A DNA stretch of 64,000 nt from MPNP01 sp026709725 (GCA_965200805.1 OZ241384.1:2108001-2172000); one strand, 5' to 3'; shown: positions 45,920 to 56,270, numbered from the stretch's first letter. The notes: a model not told the origin generated them from the sequence alone. Numbers and translations: made by a program.

Positions 45920-46573
45920 ATGAGCGGCATGACGTTGAATTTTCCGAAGTCGACGGCTGTATGGCTGGTTGACAATACAGCACTGACGTTCCAGCAAATT
46001 GCTGACTTTTGCGGGCTTGATGTGCTTGAGATCCAGAGCATCGCCGATGGGGAACTCGCAGCCGGACTGCTTGGGACAAGCCCCATAGAGAATCGCCAGG
46101 TTGATGCCGGGGAGATCGAGAAGGGTGAAAAGGATCCGGAGTATCGGCTCCAGATGAAACACAATGCCTGGCTTGAAGGAGAAAAACGCCAGATCGGGCC
46201 CCGCTACACACCCGTATCGAAACGGGGTGACAAGCCCGCCGCGATCCTGTGGATGATCAAGAACTGCCCGGATGTATCGACAGGGCAGATCTGTCGGCTC
46301 ATCGGCACAACCAAATCAACCGTGGATAAAATCCGGGATCGAACCCATTGGAATATTGCAAATATCCAGCCGACGGATCCTGTGACGCTGGGGCTTTGCC
46401 GTCAGAAGGCGCTCAATGATGCCATCAGCAAGGCCAAAAAACGCAATCCGGCACCGCAACCGGACCCCGAGTCGGGATTGAAAATTTCCACTGTCGTCAG
46501 TGAGCCATCACGGTCCGACGGCAAGACACCCTCGGCACTGACGGAACTGGAGAACTTCACCCTGGGCGACTAG
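45920..46573 (+). CDS. trcR: Cell-cycle transcriptional regulator TrcR (DUF1013)
   Basis: 217-residue DUF1013 protein, found only in Alphaproteobacteria. Conserved stretches are ATAVWLVDNTALTFQQIADF-like STAVWLVDNTALTFQQIA, RYTPVSKRGDKPAAILW and CPDVSTGQICRLIGTTKSTV, a helix-turn-helix-like region, then DRTHWN. The C-terminal 40 residues are a variable, proline-rich tail. Third gene after rpsU/COQ9/quinone oxidoreductase, a conserved order. Confidence 0.92.
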   Translation: MSGMTLNFPKSTAVWLVDNTALTFQQIADFCGLDVLEIQSIADGELAAGLLGTSPIENRQVDAGEIEKGEKDPEYRLQMKHNAWLEGEKRQIGPRYTPVSKRGDKPAAILWMIKNCPDVSTGQICRLIGTTKSTVDKIRDRTHWNIANIQPTDPVTLGLCRQKALNDAISKAKKRNPAPQPDPESGLKISTVVSEPSRSDGKTPSALTELENFTLGD

Positions 46574-47061
46574 CGCCGGTCCCTCCGATCTCGAATGTGG
46601 GTTCTGCTTCCGGGTGTCCCGCCCTGTCGTCAGGTGAGGGTGATTGAGCCGCTGCCTCCATTTCCGGTCGGGGCAAGGTGGGGGTCCGGTGTACAGATCC
46701 TGGCCACAGACAGTCCGGATTTCGAATACGGTGCCGGGCAGCGGCGATGGGGATGCCTGATATCCAGAACCGTTTTGTCTGATCCGGGCGCGTTGAGCAG
46801 GATGGGCAGGGGGGGCGAAAACAGTCCTGTCAAACAGGAATGTCCCCCCAACGTTCATCAGGAAAATGATGTTCGAGTAAAATGCCGTGCAATACGTGAT
46901 GGCAAATCATGGATCCGGTGCCCATCTCCATCCACAGACGGCAGGAACATGGTGATCGGCTCAAGGCGGCACACACCGGTCGCGGCCCTCCATTCGGTGC
47001 CCCGGGCTCATCAAAAAATCGAAACCGGGTGTCTGCTCCTGCAATCCGTCACTGGGGAGAA
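46574..47061. other. Convergent intergenic region between trcR and clpS
   Basis: About 490 bases. The only structure of note is TCCTGT, loop CAA, ACAGGA (46825-46839) within a wider GGGGGG...CCCCCC inverted repeat. It may be a bidirectional, T-poor terminator for the two convergent genes. Frames across it show no family likeness. Confidence 0.4.
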
Positions 47062-47418
47062 TCAGTCCTTTTCGATGCGGCACTCCAGTGGATGATCCTC
47101 CTTGCGGGCGGCCCTGAGGACCTGACTCGCCTTGGTCTGGGCGATTTCATGTTCATAGACACCAACCACCGCAAACCCCTGGTTGTGGACCTCAAGCATC
47201 AGGGTGACGGCGCGTTCAGCCGTCATGCCGAAAATCTGCTGCAGAATACTGACGACGAATGCCATCGGTGTATAATCGTCATTGAACATCAGGACCCGAT
47301 ACAGGGGCGGCTGCTCGGGACGTTCGAGAATGGCTGTATCGGACTCATGACCGGTGTCGATGTCGGTCTCAAGGACATCGTTGTCGGCGTCATGGTCATC
47401 ATGGGATGTATGCATCAT
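47062..47418 (-). CDS. clpS: ATP-dependent Clp protease adaptor ClpS
   Basis: 118-residue adaptor that passes N-degron substrates to ClpAP. The core has LYRVLMFNDDYTPMAFVV with the ND pair that contacts the substrate, MTAERAVTLMLEVHNQG, and VGVYEHEIAQTKASQV. An acidic N-terminal extension (HDDHDADNDVLETDID) of about 35 residues precedes it, as in other alphaproteobacterial copies. Divergent from the HAD gene. clpA is not adjacent. Confidence 0.95.
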   Translation of the reverse strand: MMHTSHDDHDADNDVLETDIDTGHESDTAILERPEQPPLYRVLMFNDDYTPMAFVVSILQQIFGMTAERAVTLMLEVHNQGFAVVGVYEHEIAQTKASQVLRAARKEDHPLECRIEKD

Positions 47419-47503
47419 GATCCTGTCGTGATTGCTCTCTGTGGAACTCTGGGATTTCCTGACTATAAATTCAAGTGCGCGTCATGGGAAGAGTTGAGAT
47501 TTG

Positions 47504-48235
47504 ATGTCCGATCTTACAACAATTGCGTTTGATGCCGATGATACGCTCTGGGGACATACATTCCATTTCAATCTGACCGAAGAAAAGTTCGTCAACCTTC
47601 TCGCCGAGTATTCCCGGTCTCCCGATCTTCGGCAGCACCTGCATGATCTCGAAATCCGAAATCTGGCCTATTACGGGTTTGGAGTCAAAGGCTTTATGCT
47701 GTCAATGATCGAGACCGCGATCGAGGTCACGCAGCAAAGGGTCCCGATCACAATCATTGATCAAATTCTCCAACTCGGGCGGAGTCTCCAGGACCACCCG
47801 ATCATCCTCTATCCGAATGTCCGGGATGTCATCAGAACCCTTGGTCGGAAATGGCGCCTGCTTCTCATTACCAAAGGTGACCTTCTCGACCAGGAACGCA
47901 AGATTGCCCAGTCCGGCCTTGGTGATGAATTTGATCATGTTGAGATTGTCAGCGACAAGACACAGGAGGTCTATGAGACTATTTTTCACAAATGGGCTGA
48001 TGGTCCGCACCGGGCAATGATGGTTGGCAATTCGGCCCGCTCCGACATCATACCGGCACTGGATGCAGGATGCCTCGCTGTGCACATTCCATGTGACGAT
48101 GACTGGGCCTATGAGCAGTGCGTCCTGCCGACCGGCAATGACCGGTGCTTCTCGATAAAAACCATTGCCGAATTGCCCCCACTGATCGATTCTCTCGCCA
48201 GCCGTTCTTTCACTGATGATGAGCGTGGGCCGTGA
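47504..48235 (+). CDS. HAD-superfamily hydrolase
   Basis: 243-residue haloacid dehalogenase-type phosphatase. Motif I is AFDADDTLWGHT with nucleophile and acid-base aspartates, motif II is LLLITKGDLLDQERK, motif III/IV is VGNSARSDIIPALDAGCLAV. A helical cap lies between motifs I and II. The substrate is unknown. ATG at 47504 (MSDLTTIAFDADD). Confidence 0.88.
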   Translation: MSDLTTIAFDADDTLWGHTFHFNLTEEKFVNLLAEYSRSPDLRQHLHDLEIRNLAYYGFGVKGFMLSMIETAIEVTQQRVPITIIDQILQLGRSLQDHPIILYPNVRDVIRTLGRKWRLLLITKGDLLDQERKIAQSGLGDEFDHVEIVSDKTQEVYETIFHKWADGPHRAMMVGNSARSDIIPALDAGCLAVHIPCDDDWAYEQCVLPTGNDRCFSIKTIAELPPLIDSLASRSFTDDERGP

Positions 48236-48520
48236 CTGCACGGGGGGGGGTGAGGCTGCCCGCAATCGGGAAACGCGATGGTCCTGTTGTGGGGCCGGAA
48301 TTCCGTTCGGTGCGCGGTGCGGGCATCGCCGGATTCCCGGTCAGGCCGGAAGTTCAGCGGTCATCATGCGATTGAAATCTGATGTCACCGGGCTGTTCCT
48401 TGCCAAAATTGTCAGTGATGGCAAGTTGTGGTATAGGGGATCTTGTGCTTCTGGTAACGATAATAACCATGTCGGAGGCGAGTGTGGCAGAAAAGATGCC
48501 GCTTGAGCGGCAATAGGCGG

Positions 48521-49900
48521 ATGACGCATATCGTATCCCGCATGTGCGGGCCAATTCTCATCGCTGTTCTGGTGCTGGTTCAGGCACCGGTTGTGCGGGC
48601 CAGTCCCCAGTATGCAGCCGTGACCATGGATGCCAGGGATGGCACGGTCATGCATTCGCGGAATGCGGATACCCATCTGCATCCTGCGTCACTGACCAAG
48701 ATGATGACGCTTTACCTCGTCTTTGAAGCCATCGAGAGCGGTGAGCTGGATGTGGACCAGAAAGTCCTCATCTCGGCCAAGGCGGCCGCAGAACCATCGT
48801 CGAAAGTCTATCTCAAGAAAGGGGGTCGTTACTCCGTTCGTTACCTGATCCGGGCCGCTGCAATCCGCTCGGCCAACGATGCGGCAACAGCACTTGCCGA
48901 AGCTGTATCGGGGAGCGAGGAGGCATTTGTCAGGCGAATGAACATCGCGGCAACGGCCATGGGTCTGCGCAGCACGGTCTTCAAGAATGCGCACGGGCTC
49001 ACCGAAATCGGCCACTTTTCGACAGCCCGTGATATGGCCAATCTCGGTCGACGGCTGATTTATGACTATCCCGGATACTACAATATCTTTTCCCGTCGCT
49101 CGACAATGATCGGCAGTCGGGAAATCTACAATACCAATCGTGCTTTCCTGAATGCCGTTAGGGGCGCTGACGGCATCAAGACAGGTTATACACGGGCTGC
49201 GGGATTCAATCAGGTCGTTTCAGCAGAACGCAGCGGTGTCCGACTGATTGTCACGATGTTTGGGGGCAAGTCCGCTGCTGATCGAAACAGTCGGGTGGCC
49301 AAGCTGCTTGAGGAAGGGTTCCGGAATGCCACGCCCCATGTGGTGCTGGTCAGGCCCAAAATGCCATTGATCTATGATTCCGAATCACTGATCACCAAAC
49401 TGGTCAGCTACGGGGCACCGCGTTTGCGTCCGGATGTGCCAAGCAGACCGTTGGCCCAGGAACGACTCGATGATCGGGAGATTGCCAATGCTGAAGCGAT
49501 TCTCGCTGATGTGACCGGGCAAGCGGATTCATCTGCATCCGATGCTGCAGACATCGGGGGCGAAGCGGCACAGGGTGATGTTCCAGCCGCCGGCAGAGGC
49601 GGGGCAAACCTCACGGAAGCGGACGGTGCCGATGGCGATGAAGTCGCAGAGATTGATGAAGGGAAGTTGCCCGCAGGGATTTCACTTGGTCGGTTTGGAA
49701 CCATGAACAATCTCATTGCCCGCTCAACCAAGGCCAAACTGATCACGCCCGGGACCCTCTTCGGTGCCCGTCAGGTTGTTGTGAAGGAAAGGAATGCCTT
49801 CCATCTGAAGTTCATCGGCTTGAGTGCTGACAAGGCCAATGAGAGCTGCTTGCGGATCAAGCACAGAAAATACACCTGTGATGTCTATCTGATCGAGTAG
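48521..49900 (+). CDS. D-alanyl-D-alanine carboxypeptidase (S11 family)
   Basis: Periplasmic penicillin-binding protein that trims the peptidoglycan stem peptide. It has a signal peptide (ILIAVLVLVQAPVVRA), the SxxK motif in ASLTKMMTLY, the SxN motif in RSANDAATALAEAV and the KTG motif in GIKTGYTRAAGF. After residue 310 comes an acidic and alanine-rich linker (QADSSASDAADIGGEAAQ), then about 85 residues with a different character that may bind the envelope. ATG at 48521 gives the best signal peptide. The frame is open to 48482. Confidence 0.92.
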   Translation: MTHIVSRMCGPILIAVLVLVQAPVVRASPQYAAVTMDARDGTVMHSRNADTHLHPASLTKMMTLYLVFEAIESGELDVDQKVLISAKAAAEPSSKVYLKKGGRYSVRYLIRAAAIRSANDAATALAEAVSGSEEAFVRRMNIAATAMGLRSTVFKNAHGLTEIGHFSTARDMANLGRRLIYDYPGYYNIFSRRSTMIGSREIYNTNRAFLNAVRGADGIKTGYTRAAGFNQVVSAERSGVRLIVTMFGGKSAADRNSRVAKLLEEGFRNATPHVVLVRPKMPLIYDSESLITKLVSYGAPRLRPDVPSRPLAQERLDDREIANAEAILADVTGQADSSASDAADIGGEAAQGDVPAAGRGGANLTEADGADGDEVAEIDEGKLPAGISLGRFGTMNNLIARSTKAKLITPGTLFGARQVVVKERNAFHLKFIGLSADKANESCLRIKHRKYTCDVYLIE

Positions 49901-49963
49901 CGCCCGTCTGATCGGGTGGAGGTCCGGGACATTCACGGCGATCTCCCTGGCAGGGTTCGGGTT

Positions 49964-51550
49964 TCAGTGCTGGAATGCCGCAGCCATGAGGGCTCGTGTA
50001 TAGTCCTGCCGGGGATTCTCAAAGATTGTCCGGACATCGGCATGTTCGACGATTCGGCCCTGCTGCATGACAACAACCTCGTGGGACACGGCATGAATAA
50101 CCCGGAGGTCATGACTGATGAAGAGATACGCCAGATCATGGTCTTTCTGCAGTTTGAGCAGGAGCTGCAGAATCTGCGCCTGAACCGTTCGGTCAAGTGC
50201 CGAGGTCGGTTCATCAAGGATGATGAGTCGGGGCCGGAGGATCAGGGCGCGGGCAAGGGCGATGCGTTGCCGCTGGCCACCGGAGAATTCATGAGGGAAA
50301 CGGTCCATGATTGCGGGATCGAGTTCGACATCCCGCAGGACAGCCTTGGTGCGCTCACGACGCTCGTGGGCCGGGATCTGCTCATGGACGATCAGACCCT
50401 CGCTGACGATCTCCTCAACCGACAGGCGCGGCGAGAGCGACCCGTAAGGATCCTGAAAGACGATCTGGATGTGGCGGCGGAGTTGGCGCAACTCCCTTTG
50501 TCCGGTGTTGTGGAGAGCCCTGCCGTCAAGCAGGATTTCACCGTCTGACTCAATCAGGCGGGTCAGCGCGAGGGCGAGTGTGGTCTTCCCGGAGCCTGAC
50601 TCGCCAACGATTCCCAGTGTATGTCCCCGACGAACTGTTATCGTGCAGTCCTCCACCGCCTTGATGTGACCGACTGTTCGTCGCAGAAGGCCACGCTGGA
50701 TGGGATACCAGACCCTGAGCCCGGTTGTTTTGAGAACGACCGGTGCAGTGCGATCAACGGGCTCCGGTGCGCATGTCGTGCCTGCGGCAACAATCGCACG
50801 GGTGAATTCATGGCGGGGCGCGTTGAAGATTTTCTCGGTCGGACCGTCTTCGACAATTTTTCCGTGACGCATCACATATATGCGATCTGCGATGCGGCGG
50901 ACGATGCCCAGGTCATGAGTGATGAACAGTAATCCCATGCCGGTTGATTTGCGCAACCCGGTCAGGAGCGCAAGAATCTGGGCCTGGGTCGTCACGTCGA
51001 GAGCCGTGGTCGGTTCATCAGCAATGAGCAGGGAGGGATTGTTGGCCAGTGCCATGGCGATCATGATGCGTTGTCGCTGTCCACCGGAAAACTGATGCGG
51101 GTAGGATTTCAGCCGGTCGGCAGGATTCTCGATCCCTGTTCGCTCCAGGAGAGTCGTGATTGTTTCCCTGAGACGGCTGGCGGGAACCGGGTTGTGCAGC
51201 TGAATGATTTCACCGAGCTGCTTCTCCAGCGTATGCAGGGGATTGAGCGATGTCATCGGCTCCTGAAAGATAAAGCAGATGCCCTTGCCGCGGATCCGCC
51301 GCAATTCGGCCTCATCCCGCCCGACCAGCTCCTTTCCCTGGAAGTGGATTGATCCCGTCCGATGGGCATTGTCCGGGAGAAGGTCAACGGTCGAGAGTGC
51401 CATGACGGTTTTGCCTGACCCCGATTCGCCAACGATTGCGACGCTCTCGCCTGCATGCAGTTCAAGGCTGACCCGATCGACCGCCCTGGTGACTGATTGG
51501 CCGTGACGGAATGCAACCTCAAGCCCCCGGATGGCCAGGAGGGGAGTCAT
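49964..51550 (-). CDS. yejF: Peptide/microcin C-type ABC transporter, double ATPase subunit
   Basis: 528 residues with two ATPase domains in tandem. Each has a Walker A (IVGESGSGKTVMAL and IVGESGSGKTTLAL), a signature (QFSGGQRQRIMIAMAL and EFSGGQRQRIALARAL) and a Walker B (LLIADEPTTALD and LIILDEPTSALD). Powers the Yej oligopeptide importer. The ATG overlaps the yejE stop by 4 bases. Last gene of yejABEF. Confidence 0.94.
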   Translation of the reverse strand: MTPLLAIRGLEVAFRHGQSVTRAVDRVSLELHAGESVAIVGESGSGKTVMALSTVDLLPDNAHRTGSIHFQGKELVGRDEAELRRIRGKGICFIFQEPMTSLNPLHTLEKQLGEIIQLHNPVPASRLRETITTLLERTGIENPADRLKSYPHQFSGGQRQRIMIAMALANNPSLLIADEPTTALDVTTQAQILALLTGLRKSTGMGLLFITHDLGIVRRIADRIYVMRHGKIVEDGPTEKIFNAPRHEFTRAIVAAGTTCAPEPVDRTAPVVLKTTGLRVWYPIQRGLLRRTVGHIKAVEDCTITVRRGHTLGIVGESGSGKTTLALALTRLIESDGEILLDGRALHNTGQRELRQLRRHIQIVFQDPYGSLSPRLSVEEIVSEGLIVHEQIPAHERRERTKAVLRDVELDPAIMDRFPHEFSGGQRQRIALARALILRPRLIILDEPTSALDRTVQAQILQLLLKLQKDHDLAYLFISHDLRVIHAVSHEVVVMQQGRIVEHADVRTIFENPRQDYTRALMAAAFQH

Positions 51551-52656
51551 GACAGGGTCTTGCGGGGGTCGAAGGCATCCCGGACACCTTCAAATATGAA
51601 GACAAGCAGTGAAAGCATCACGGTGAAGGTCAGAAATGCAGTGATGCCAAGCCAGGGAGCCTGGAGATTGTTTTTCGCCTGCTGCGTCAGTTCACCCAGT
51701 GACGGTGCGCTTGATGGCAGACCAAATCCGAGAAAGTCGAGCGCGGCCAGTGTTCCGATTGTGCCCGTGACAACAAATGGGAGGAGGGTCAGGGTGGCGA
51801 CCATGGCGTTGGGCAGGACATGGCGCAGCATGATCGTCGTCTGCCGGACACCAAGTGCCCGTGCTGCGAGGATGTATTCGAAATTCCGGGCCCTGAGCGA
51901 TTCGGCCCGCACCACACCCACCAGTGCCGTCCAGCCAAAAAGCGTCATGAGCAGAGCCAGAAGCCAGAAGTTCATCTGCCAGATCGCGGCAACAATGATG
52001 ATGATGTAGAGTGAGGGAGTTGCCCCCCAGACTTCAATGAGCCGCTGGAAAATCAGATCAACGAGACCGCCAAAATACCCCTGAATGAGACCGGCGGCGA
52101 TGCCAAGAACCGAGGTGGCCAGCGTCACGATAATGGTAAAGAGAATTGAGAGGCGGAATCCGTAAATGATCCGCGCCAGGACATCCCGTGCCGTATCATC
52201 CGTCCCCAGGAGATGGGTCCGGTCAGGCGGCGAGGGCGCCGTGCCCGCAAGATCGGAGACTGTATTGTAGGCGTAGGGCAGCGGTGGCCACAGCATCCAG
52301 CCCTGCACGATGTCTGTCCCGTCCACAACACCATCCGCCGCGTCCGCCATGATCGCAAATGGGTCGTCATAACATGCGATGAGGCCCCCGGTGCGGATCA
52401 GGCAGGCGATCTCCGGCTCGTCATAGGCGGTGGCAATATCAAGGTCACCACCAAAATCCCGCTCGGAGTAGAAGGTCAGGATTGGTGTGTGGAGTGCACC
52501 CCGGTAGGAGACCAGCAGTGGTTTGTCATTGGCGATGAGTTCGGCAAGGAGCGAGAGACCAAACAGCAGCAGGAAGATGATGAGCGAGAGGGTGGCCCGG
52601 CGGTTGTTGCGAAAATTTGCCAGGCGGCGCTGGCCAAGACGACTGGGCATGCTCAT
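51547..52656 (-). CDS. yejE: Peptide ABC transporter permease YejE
   Basis: 369-residue permease of the oligopeptide type. A first membrane helix (LSLIIFLLLFGLSLLAELIA) is followed by a large periplasmic loop, then the binding-protein-dependent domain with DDTARDVLARIIYGFRLS, and the EAA loop around YILAARALGVRQTTIMLRHV. It overlaps yejF and yejB by 4 bases on each side, so it is translated with them. Confidence 0.93.
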   Translation of the reverse strand: MSMPSRLGQRRLANFRNNRRATLSLIIFLLLFGLSLLAELIANDKPLLVSYRGALHTPILTFYSERDFGGDLDIATAYDEPEIACLIRTGGLIACYDDPFAIMADAADGVVDGTDIVQGWMLWPPLPYAYNTVSDLAGTAPSPPDRTHLLGTDDTARDVLARIIYGFRLSILFTIIVTLATSVLGIAAGLIQGYFGGLVDLIFQRLIEVWGATPSLYIIIIVAAIWQMNFWLLALLMTLFGWTALVGVVRAESLRARNFEYILAARALGVRQTTIMLRHVLPNAMVATLTLLPFVVTGTIGTLAALDFLGFGLPSSAPSLGELTQQAKNNLQAPWLGITAFLTFTVMLSLLVFIFEGVRDAFDPRKTLS

Positions 52657-53735
52657 ACGTCCCGTGTCTCGAAATCAATGCGGGGGTCAATCCAGACATA
52701 GGTCAGGTCCGACAGCAGCCCAATCAGAAGACCGAGGAGTCCAAAAACATAGAGAGTCCCGAACAGGACCGGATAATCCCGTGCAACGGCGGCTTCGTAG
52801 CCAAGCCTGCCCAGCCCGTCGAGCGAAAAAATCGTCTCAATGATCAGGGAGCCACCAAAAAACACTGCGATGAAGACCGCCGGGAAGCCGGCGATCACAA
52901 TCAGCATGGCATTGCGGAAGACGTGCCCGTACAGAATCCGCCGCTCCGCGAGACCCTTGGCCCGGGCCGTGACCACATACTGCTTGCGAATCTCGTCAAG
53001 AAAACTGTTCTTGGTCAAGAGTGTCAGGGTGGCAAAGCCGGAGATCGTGGATGCCAGAACGGGCAGGGTAATGTGCCAGAAATAATCAGCGATCTTGCCC
53101 GGCAGGCTCAACTCGTGGAAATTATCCGAGACGAGGCCCCGCAGGGGAAATATCTGCAGATACGAGCCGCCCGCAAAGAGGACCAGCAGCAGGATCGCAA
53201 AGAGAAACCCGGGAATAGCAAAACCGACAATCACGGCTCCGGATGTCCAGGTGTCGAATACGGATCCGTCACGGACCGCTTTTTTGATCCCGAGCGGTAT
53301 CGACACAAGATAGGCAAGCAGGGTTGACCATAATCCCAGCGAGATGGAGACCGGGAGCTTTTCGATGACAAGATCAATCACGCTGATTGATCGGAAATAG
53401 CTCTCACCAAAATCAAAACGAAGATAGCTCCCCATCATATGGGTAAAGCGTTCCAGCGGGGGCTTGTCGAAACCGAACTGGATCTCAAGTTCCCGAATGA
53501 AATCCGCCGGCAGACCCGATGAGAGATACCGTTCATCAACCTGCGGTCGCTCGATTGTTTCACCTCCGGCAGATGTCGCAATGTCACGGAAGACGTCACC
53601 ACGACCCTCGATCTCGGCAATGATCTGTTCGATTGGGCCGCCGGGAACAAACTGAACCAGGGTGAAATTGATGATCATGATCCCAAGCAGCGTTGGAAAG
53701 ATCAGACCCAGCCGACGGAGGATGTAGGCACCCAT
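52653..53735 (-). CDS. yejB: Peptide ABC transporter permease YejB
   Basis: 360-residue permease with MGAYILRRLGLIFPTLLGIM at the N-terminus, FVPGGPIEQI, and the EAA loop YVVTARAKGLAERRILYGHV. Six membrane segments are expected. It works with YejE as the channel. It starts 23 bases after the yejA stop. Confidence 0.94.
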   Translation of the reverse strand: MGAYILRRLGLIFPTLLGIMIINFTLVQFVPGGPIEQIIAEIEGRGDVFRDIATSAGGETIERPQVDERYLSSGLPADFIRELEIQFGFDKPPLERFTHMMGSYLRFDFGESYFRSISVIDLVIEKLPVSISLGLWSTLLAYLVSIPLGIKKAVRDGSVFDTWTSGAVIVGFAIPGFLFAILLLVLFAGGSYLQIFPLRGLVSDNFHELSLPGKIADYFWHITLPVLASTISGFATLTLLTKNSFLDEIRKQYVVTARAKGLAERRILYGHVFRNAMLIVIAGFPAVFIAVFFGGSLIIETIFSLDGLGRLGYEAAVARDYPVLFGTLYVFGLLGLLIGLLSDLTYVWIDPRIDFETRDV

Positions 53736-53758
53736 GAGGACCCCCTGCTGCCTTCAAA

Positions 53759-55636
53759 TCAGAGTGCGCCCTCCGAAGCCAGCCGCCTGGCCGCCGCCTC
53801 GTCAAACCACCAGAAGTCGAGATAGCCCGGATCGAATGGTGGCAGGGGTTCGGGGTGGTCGAATATGTCAAAATAGGCCACTGTGTGGAAATCGCGATAC
53901 CATTGCCCGACGTAGAATTTGAGGGATCGCAGAACCCGATCAAGAGCACGAACGGCAATGGCGAGATCTTCAGACGATTCAGCCGCCAGAACAGCCTCGA
54001 TCAACCGGTCGACACCCGCATTGGCCAAACCGGCACGATTGAACACGCCATCAACATGCTCGGATCCCAGATCCTGACGCAGTCCCAGCCCTGGTTCATA
54101 GCCAAAACCAAAACTGCTGGTAATGATGTCGAACTCATGATTACGGACTCTCTCGGTGTACTGCGCCGAGTCAACCTTGGTCAGCACAGCGTCGACTCCC
54201 AGCTGACGAAGATTTTCCACATAGGGATTGATGATCCGTTCAAAGTCAGCACTCCACACCAGAAACTCAACCCGCAGTGCAGTGCCGCCCGCATCGTAGC
54301 GCAAGCCATCCTTTAGCGTCCACCCTGCCGCATCAAGCAGGCCCGCAGCAAGGCGCAGGTTGCCCCGATCCAAAAGCCGTTCACCTGAAACCGGTGCCAT
54401 GGCGGCGGGTTCGGTAAAGATTTCCGCGGGCACGAGATCCCGCACTGTTTCCAAAAGTGCAAGTTCAGCACCCTCCGGCACGCCGGATGCGGCCAAGGGA
54501 CTGTTTTCCCAGGGCGAATTAATGCGCTTGTAAAGGCCGTAAAAGAGCGTGCTGTTGGTCCATTCAAAATTGAACATCAGACCGATCGCCTCCCGCACGC
54601 GGATGTCCTTGAAGACCGGTCGGCGCAGATTGAAGACGAAGCTCTGTCCGCTTGCAACCGATCCGTCATGCAGCTGGTCCTTGCGGACCCATCCATTGGT
54701 GATCGCCGGGAAATCGTAGGCTGTGGCCCAGCGTTTGGACTGGTTCTCACTGCGAAATGTGTAGACACCGGTCTTGAAGGCTTCAAAGGCAGCATTGGGG
54801 TCGGCGAAATACTCCACCCGTATCCGGTCAAAATTGGCACGACCCTGCATGACGGGCAGATGCCACCCCCAATACTCAGGGCGGCGTCGATAGGTGATCC
54901 GTTTTCCGACATCCATGCTGTCAAGGATATACGGCCCTGATCCCACCGGTGTCTCAAGTCGCGATTCATCCAGTGTTGCCCCCGTTTCCTCAAACCACTT
55001 TTCAGAAAAGATCGGCAGCCCGCCCACGAGGGCCGGAAAGGTGCGTGTGGACCCCCCGGTATTGAAATTGAACCTGATGGTCAGCGGACCGAGAACCTCA
55101 ACCGACCGGACGGCTTTCCCGAGTTCAGCTCGAAAGGACTGCAGGCCGGAGGCCAGGAACTGGGTATAGCTGAAATGGACATCGTCAGCCGTGACCGATG
55201 TCCCATCCGAGAAGCGGGCTTCCGGGCGAATGTGAAAGGTGATCCAGCTGCGGTCTTCGGGATACTCAATGCCGTGGGCCAGCAGGCCATACATTGCACT
55301 GGCTTCATCTGCGTTGCTCTCAAGCAGGCTTTCGAACATGATTGATGACAGTGCGCCCGCCCGCCCTTTGCGTGCATAGGGATTCATCGAGTCAAAACTG
55401 CCCTGTGCGGCAATCGAGATTTCGCCCCCCTTCGGAGCGGCGGGGTTGACATAGTCGAAATGGGGAAAGTCGGCAGCGTATTTGAGGTTGCCGAAGGTCG
55501 AGATTCCATGCGATTCGATCATCGCGCCGTCTGCCCGGACATCACCCGTTCCCGCACCCAGAGACATGCCCAGGATCACGGCAAGGCCCATGAGGCGGCC
55601 CATGAGGCGGCGTATCGTGTGCACGAAGTGTGTCAC
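53759..55636 (-). CDS. yejA: Extracellular solute-binding protein YejA
   Basis: Periplasmic receptor of the Yej importer (SBP family 5). After a signal peptide (LMGLAVILGMSLGAGTGDVRA) come HGISTFGNLKYAADFPHFDY, PKGGEISIAAQGSFDSMNPY, VTADDVHFSYTQFL and VGSGPYILDSMDVGKRITYR, all typical of this family. GTG at 55636 gives a normal signal peptide. The frame is open to 55705, but that stretch is not signal-like and lies in the 3' flank of the cytochrome gene. About 625 residues, the usual size. Confidence 0.93.
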   Translation of the reverse strand: MTHFVHTIRRLMGRLMGLAVILGMSLGAGTGDVRADGAMIESHGISTFGNLKYAADFPHFDYVNPAAPKGGEISIAAQGSFDSMNPYARKGRAGALSSIMFESLLESNADEASAMYGLLAHGIEYPEDRSWITFHIRPEARFSDGTSVTADDVHFSYTQFLASGLQSFRAELGKAVRSVEVLGPLTIRFNFNTGGSTRTFPALVGGLPIFSEKWFEETGATLDESRLETPVGSGPYILDSMDVGKRITYRRRPEYWGWHLPVMQGRANFDRIRVEYFADPNAAFEAFKTGVYTFRSENQSKRWATAYDFPAITNGWVRKDQLHDGSVASGQSFVFNLRRPVFKDIRVREAIGLMFNFEWTNSTLFYGLYKRINSPWENSPLAASGVPEGAELALLETVRDLVPAEIFTEPAAMAPVSGERLLDRGNLRLAAGLLDAAGWTLKDGLRYDAGGTALRVEFLVWSADFERIINPYVENLRQLGVDAVLTKVDSAQYTERVRNHEFDIITSSFGFGYEPGLGLRQDLGSEHVDGVFNRAGLANAGVDRLIEAVLAAESSEDLAIAVRALDRVLRSLKFYVGQWYRDFHTVAYFDIFDHPEPLPPFDPGYLDFWWFDEAAARRLASEGAL

Positions 55637-55676
55637 GTCATCCCCTATCCCGGCAGGCGACCGACCGGGTCTGCAC

Positions 55677-56195
55677 CTAATTGCCACCGGCCCTGATATA
55701 GGCAATCACATCTGCACGGTCCGCTGATTTCTTAAGCCCGGCGAAACTCATTTTGGTCCCCGGCATATATTCACGCGGATTGGCCAGAAACGCATACATT
55801 GACTCATCCGTCCAGGCCTGACCGTAATTCAACATTGCGTCGGAATAGCTGAAGCCCGGGACCGAGCCTGCCAGCTGCCCTATGATGTTGTAGAGCGAGG
55901 GGCCGACTGTATTCACACCCTCCTCAAGTTTGTGGCAAGCCCTGCATTTGGCCCAGACCCGAGCACCCTTGCCGGCATCACCAGCTGCCAGGGCTGCCGT
56001 GATATCCATCTCTTCCGCCGGTGCGGCAGGGGCACTCTCAAGATCGGCATATGCCACCTCGATGACACCTCCCTTGGCATGGTCCACATGATAGAGCTTT
56101 TCCGCTGCCAAACCGGCCAGCATGAAGAACAGCATTGCACCGCAAAGGGATCCAACGATTTTCGTTGCAGTCATCGTGTCGAGCATGGACATCAA
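55677..56195 (-). CDS. Membrane-anchored c-type cytochrome (CycM-like)
   Basis: 172 residues with an uncleaved N-terminal anchor (ATKIVGSLCGAMLFFMLAGL) and a class I cytochrome c domain. The haem motif is CRACH within ARVWAKCRACHKLEEGVN, and the axial methionine lies in MPGTKMSFAGLKK. Such proteins carry electrons from the bc1 complex to aa3 oxidase in Alphaproteobacteria. It starts with ATG at 56195 or 56186. Divergent from prephenate dehydratase and upstream of yejA. Confidence 0.92.
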   Translation of the reverse strand: MMSMLDTMTATKIVGSLCGAMLFFMLAGLAAEKLYHVDHAKGGVIEVAYADLESAPAAPAEEMDITAALAAGDAGKGARVWAKCRACHKLEEGVNTVGPSLYNIIGQLAGSVPGFSYSDAMLNYGQAWTDESMYAFLANPREYMPGTKMSFAGLKKSADRADVIAYIRAGGN

Positions 56196-56270
56196 TCCAA
56201 TTCACTTCCAGTTCTGGTTGGGATGACTACAATGTGCTGTGTGCAGTATGCAAGATGTTACCTGTCAATT

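Noticed and set aside
55932..56270. N-terminal extension of prephenate dehydratase
   Set aside because: It is antisense to the cytochrome c gene. The protein starts naturally at 56271.
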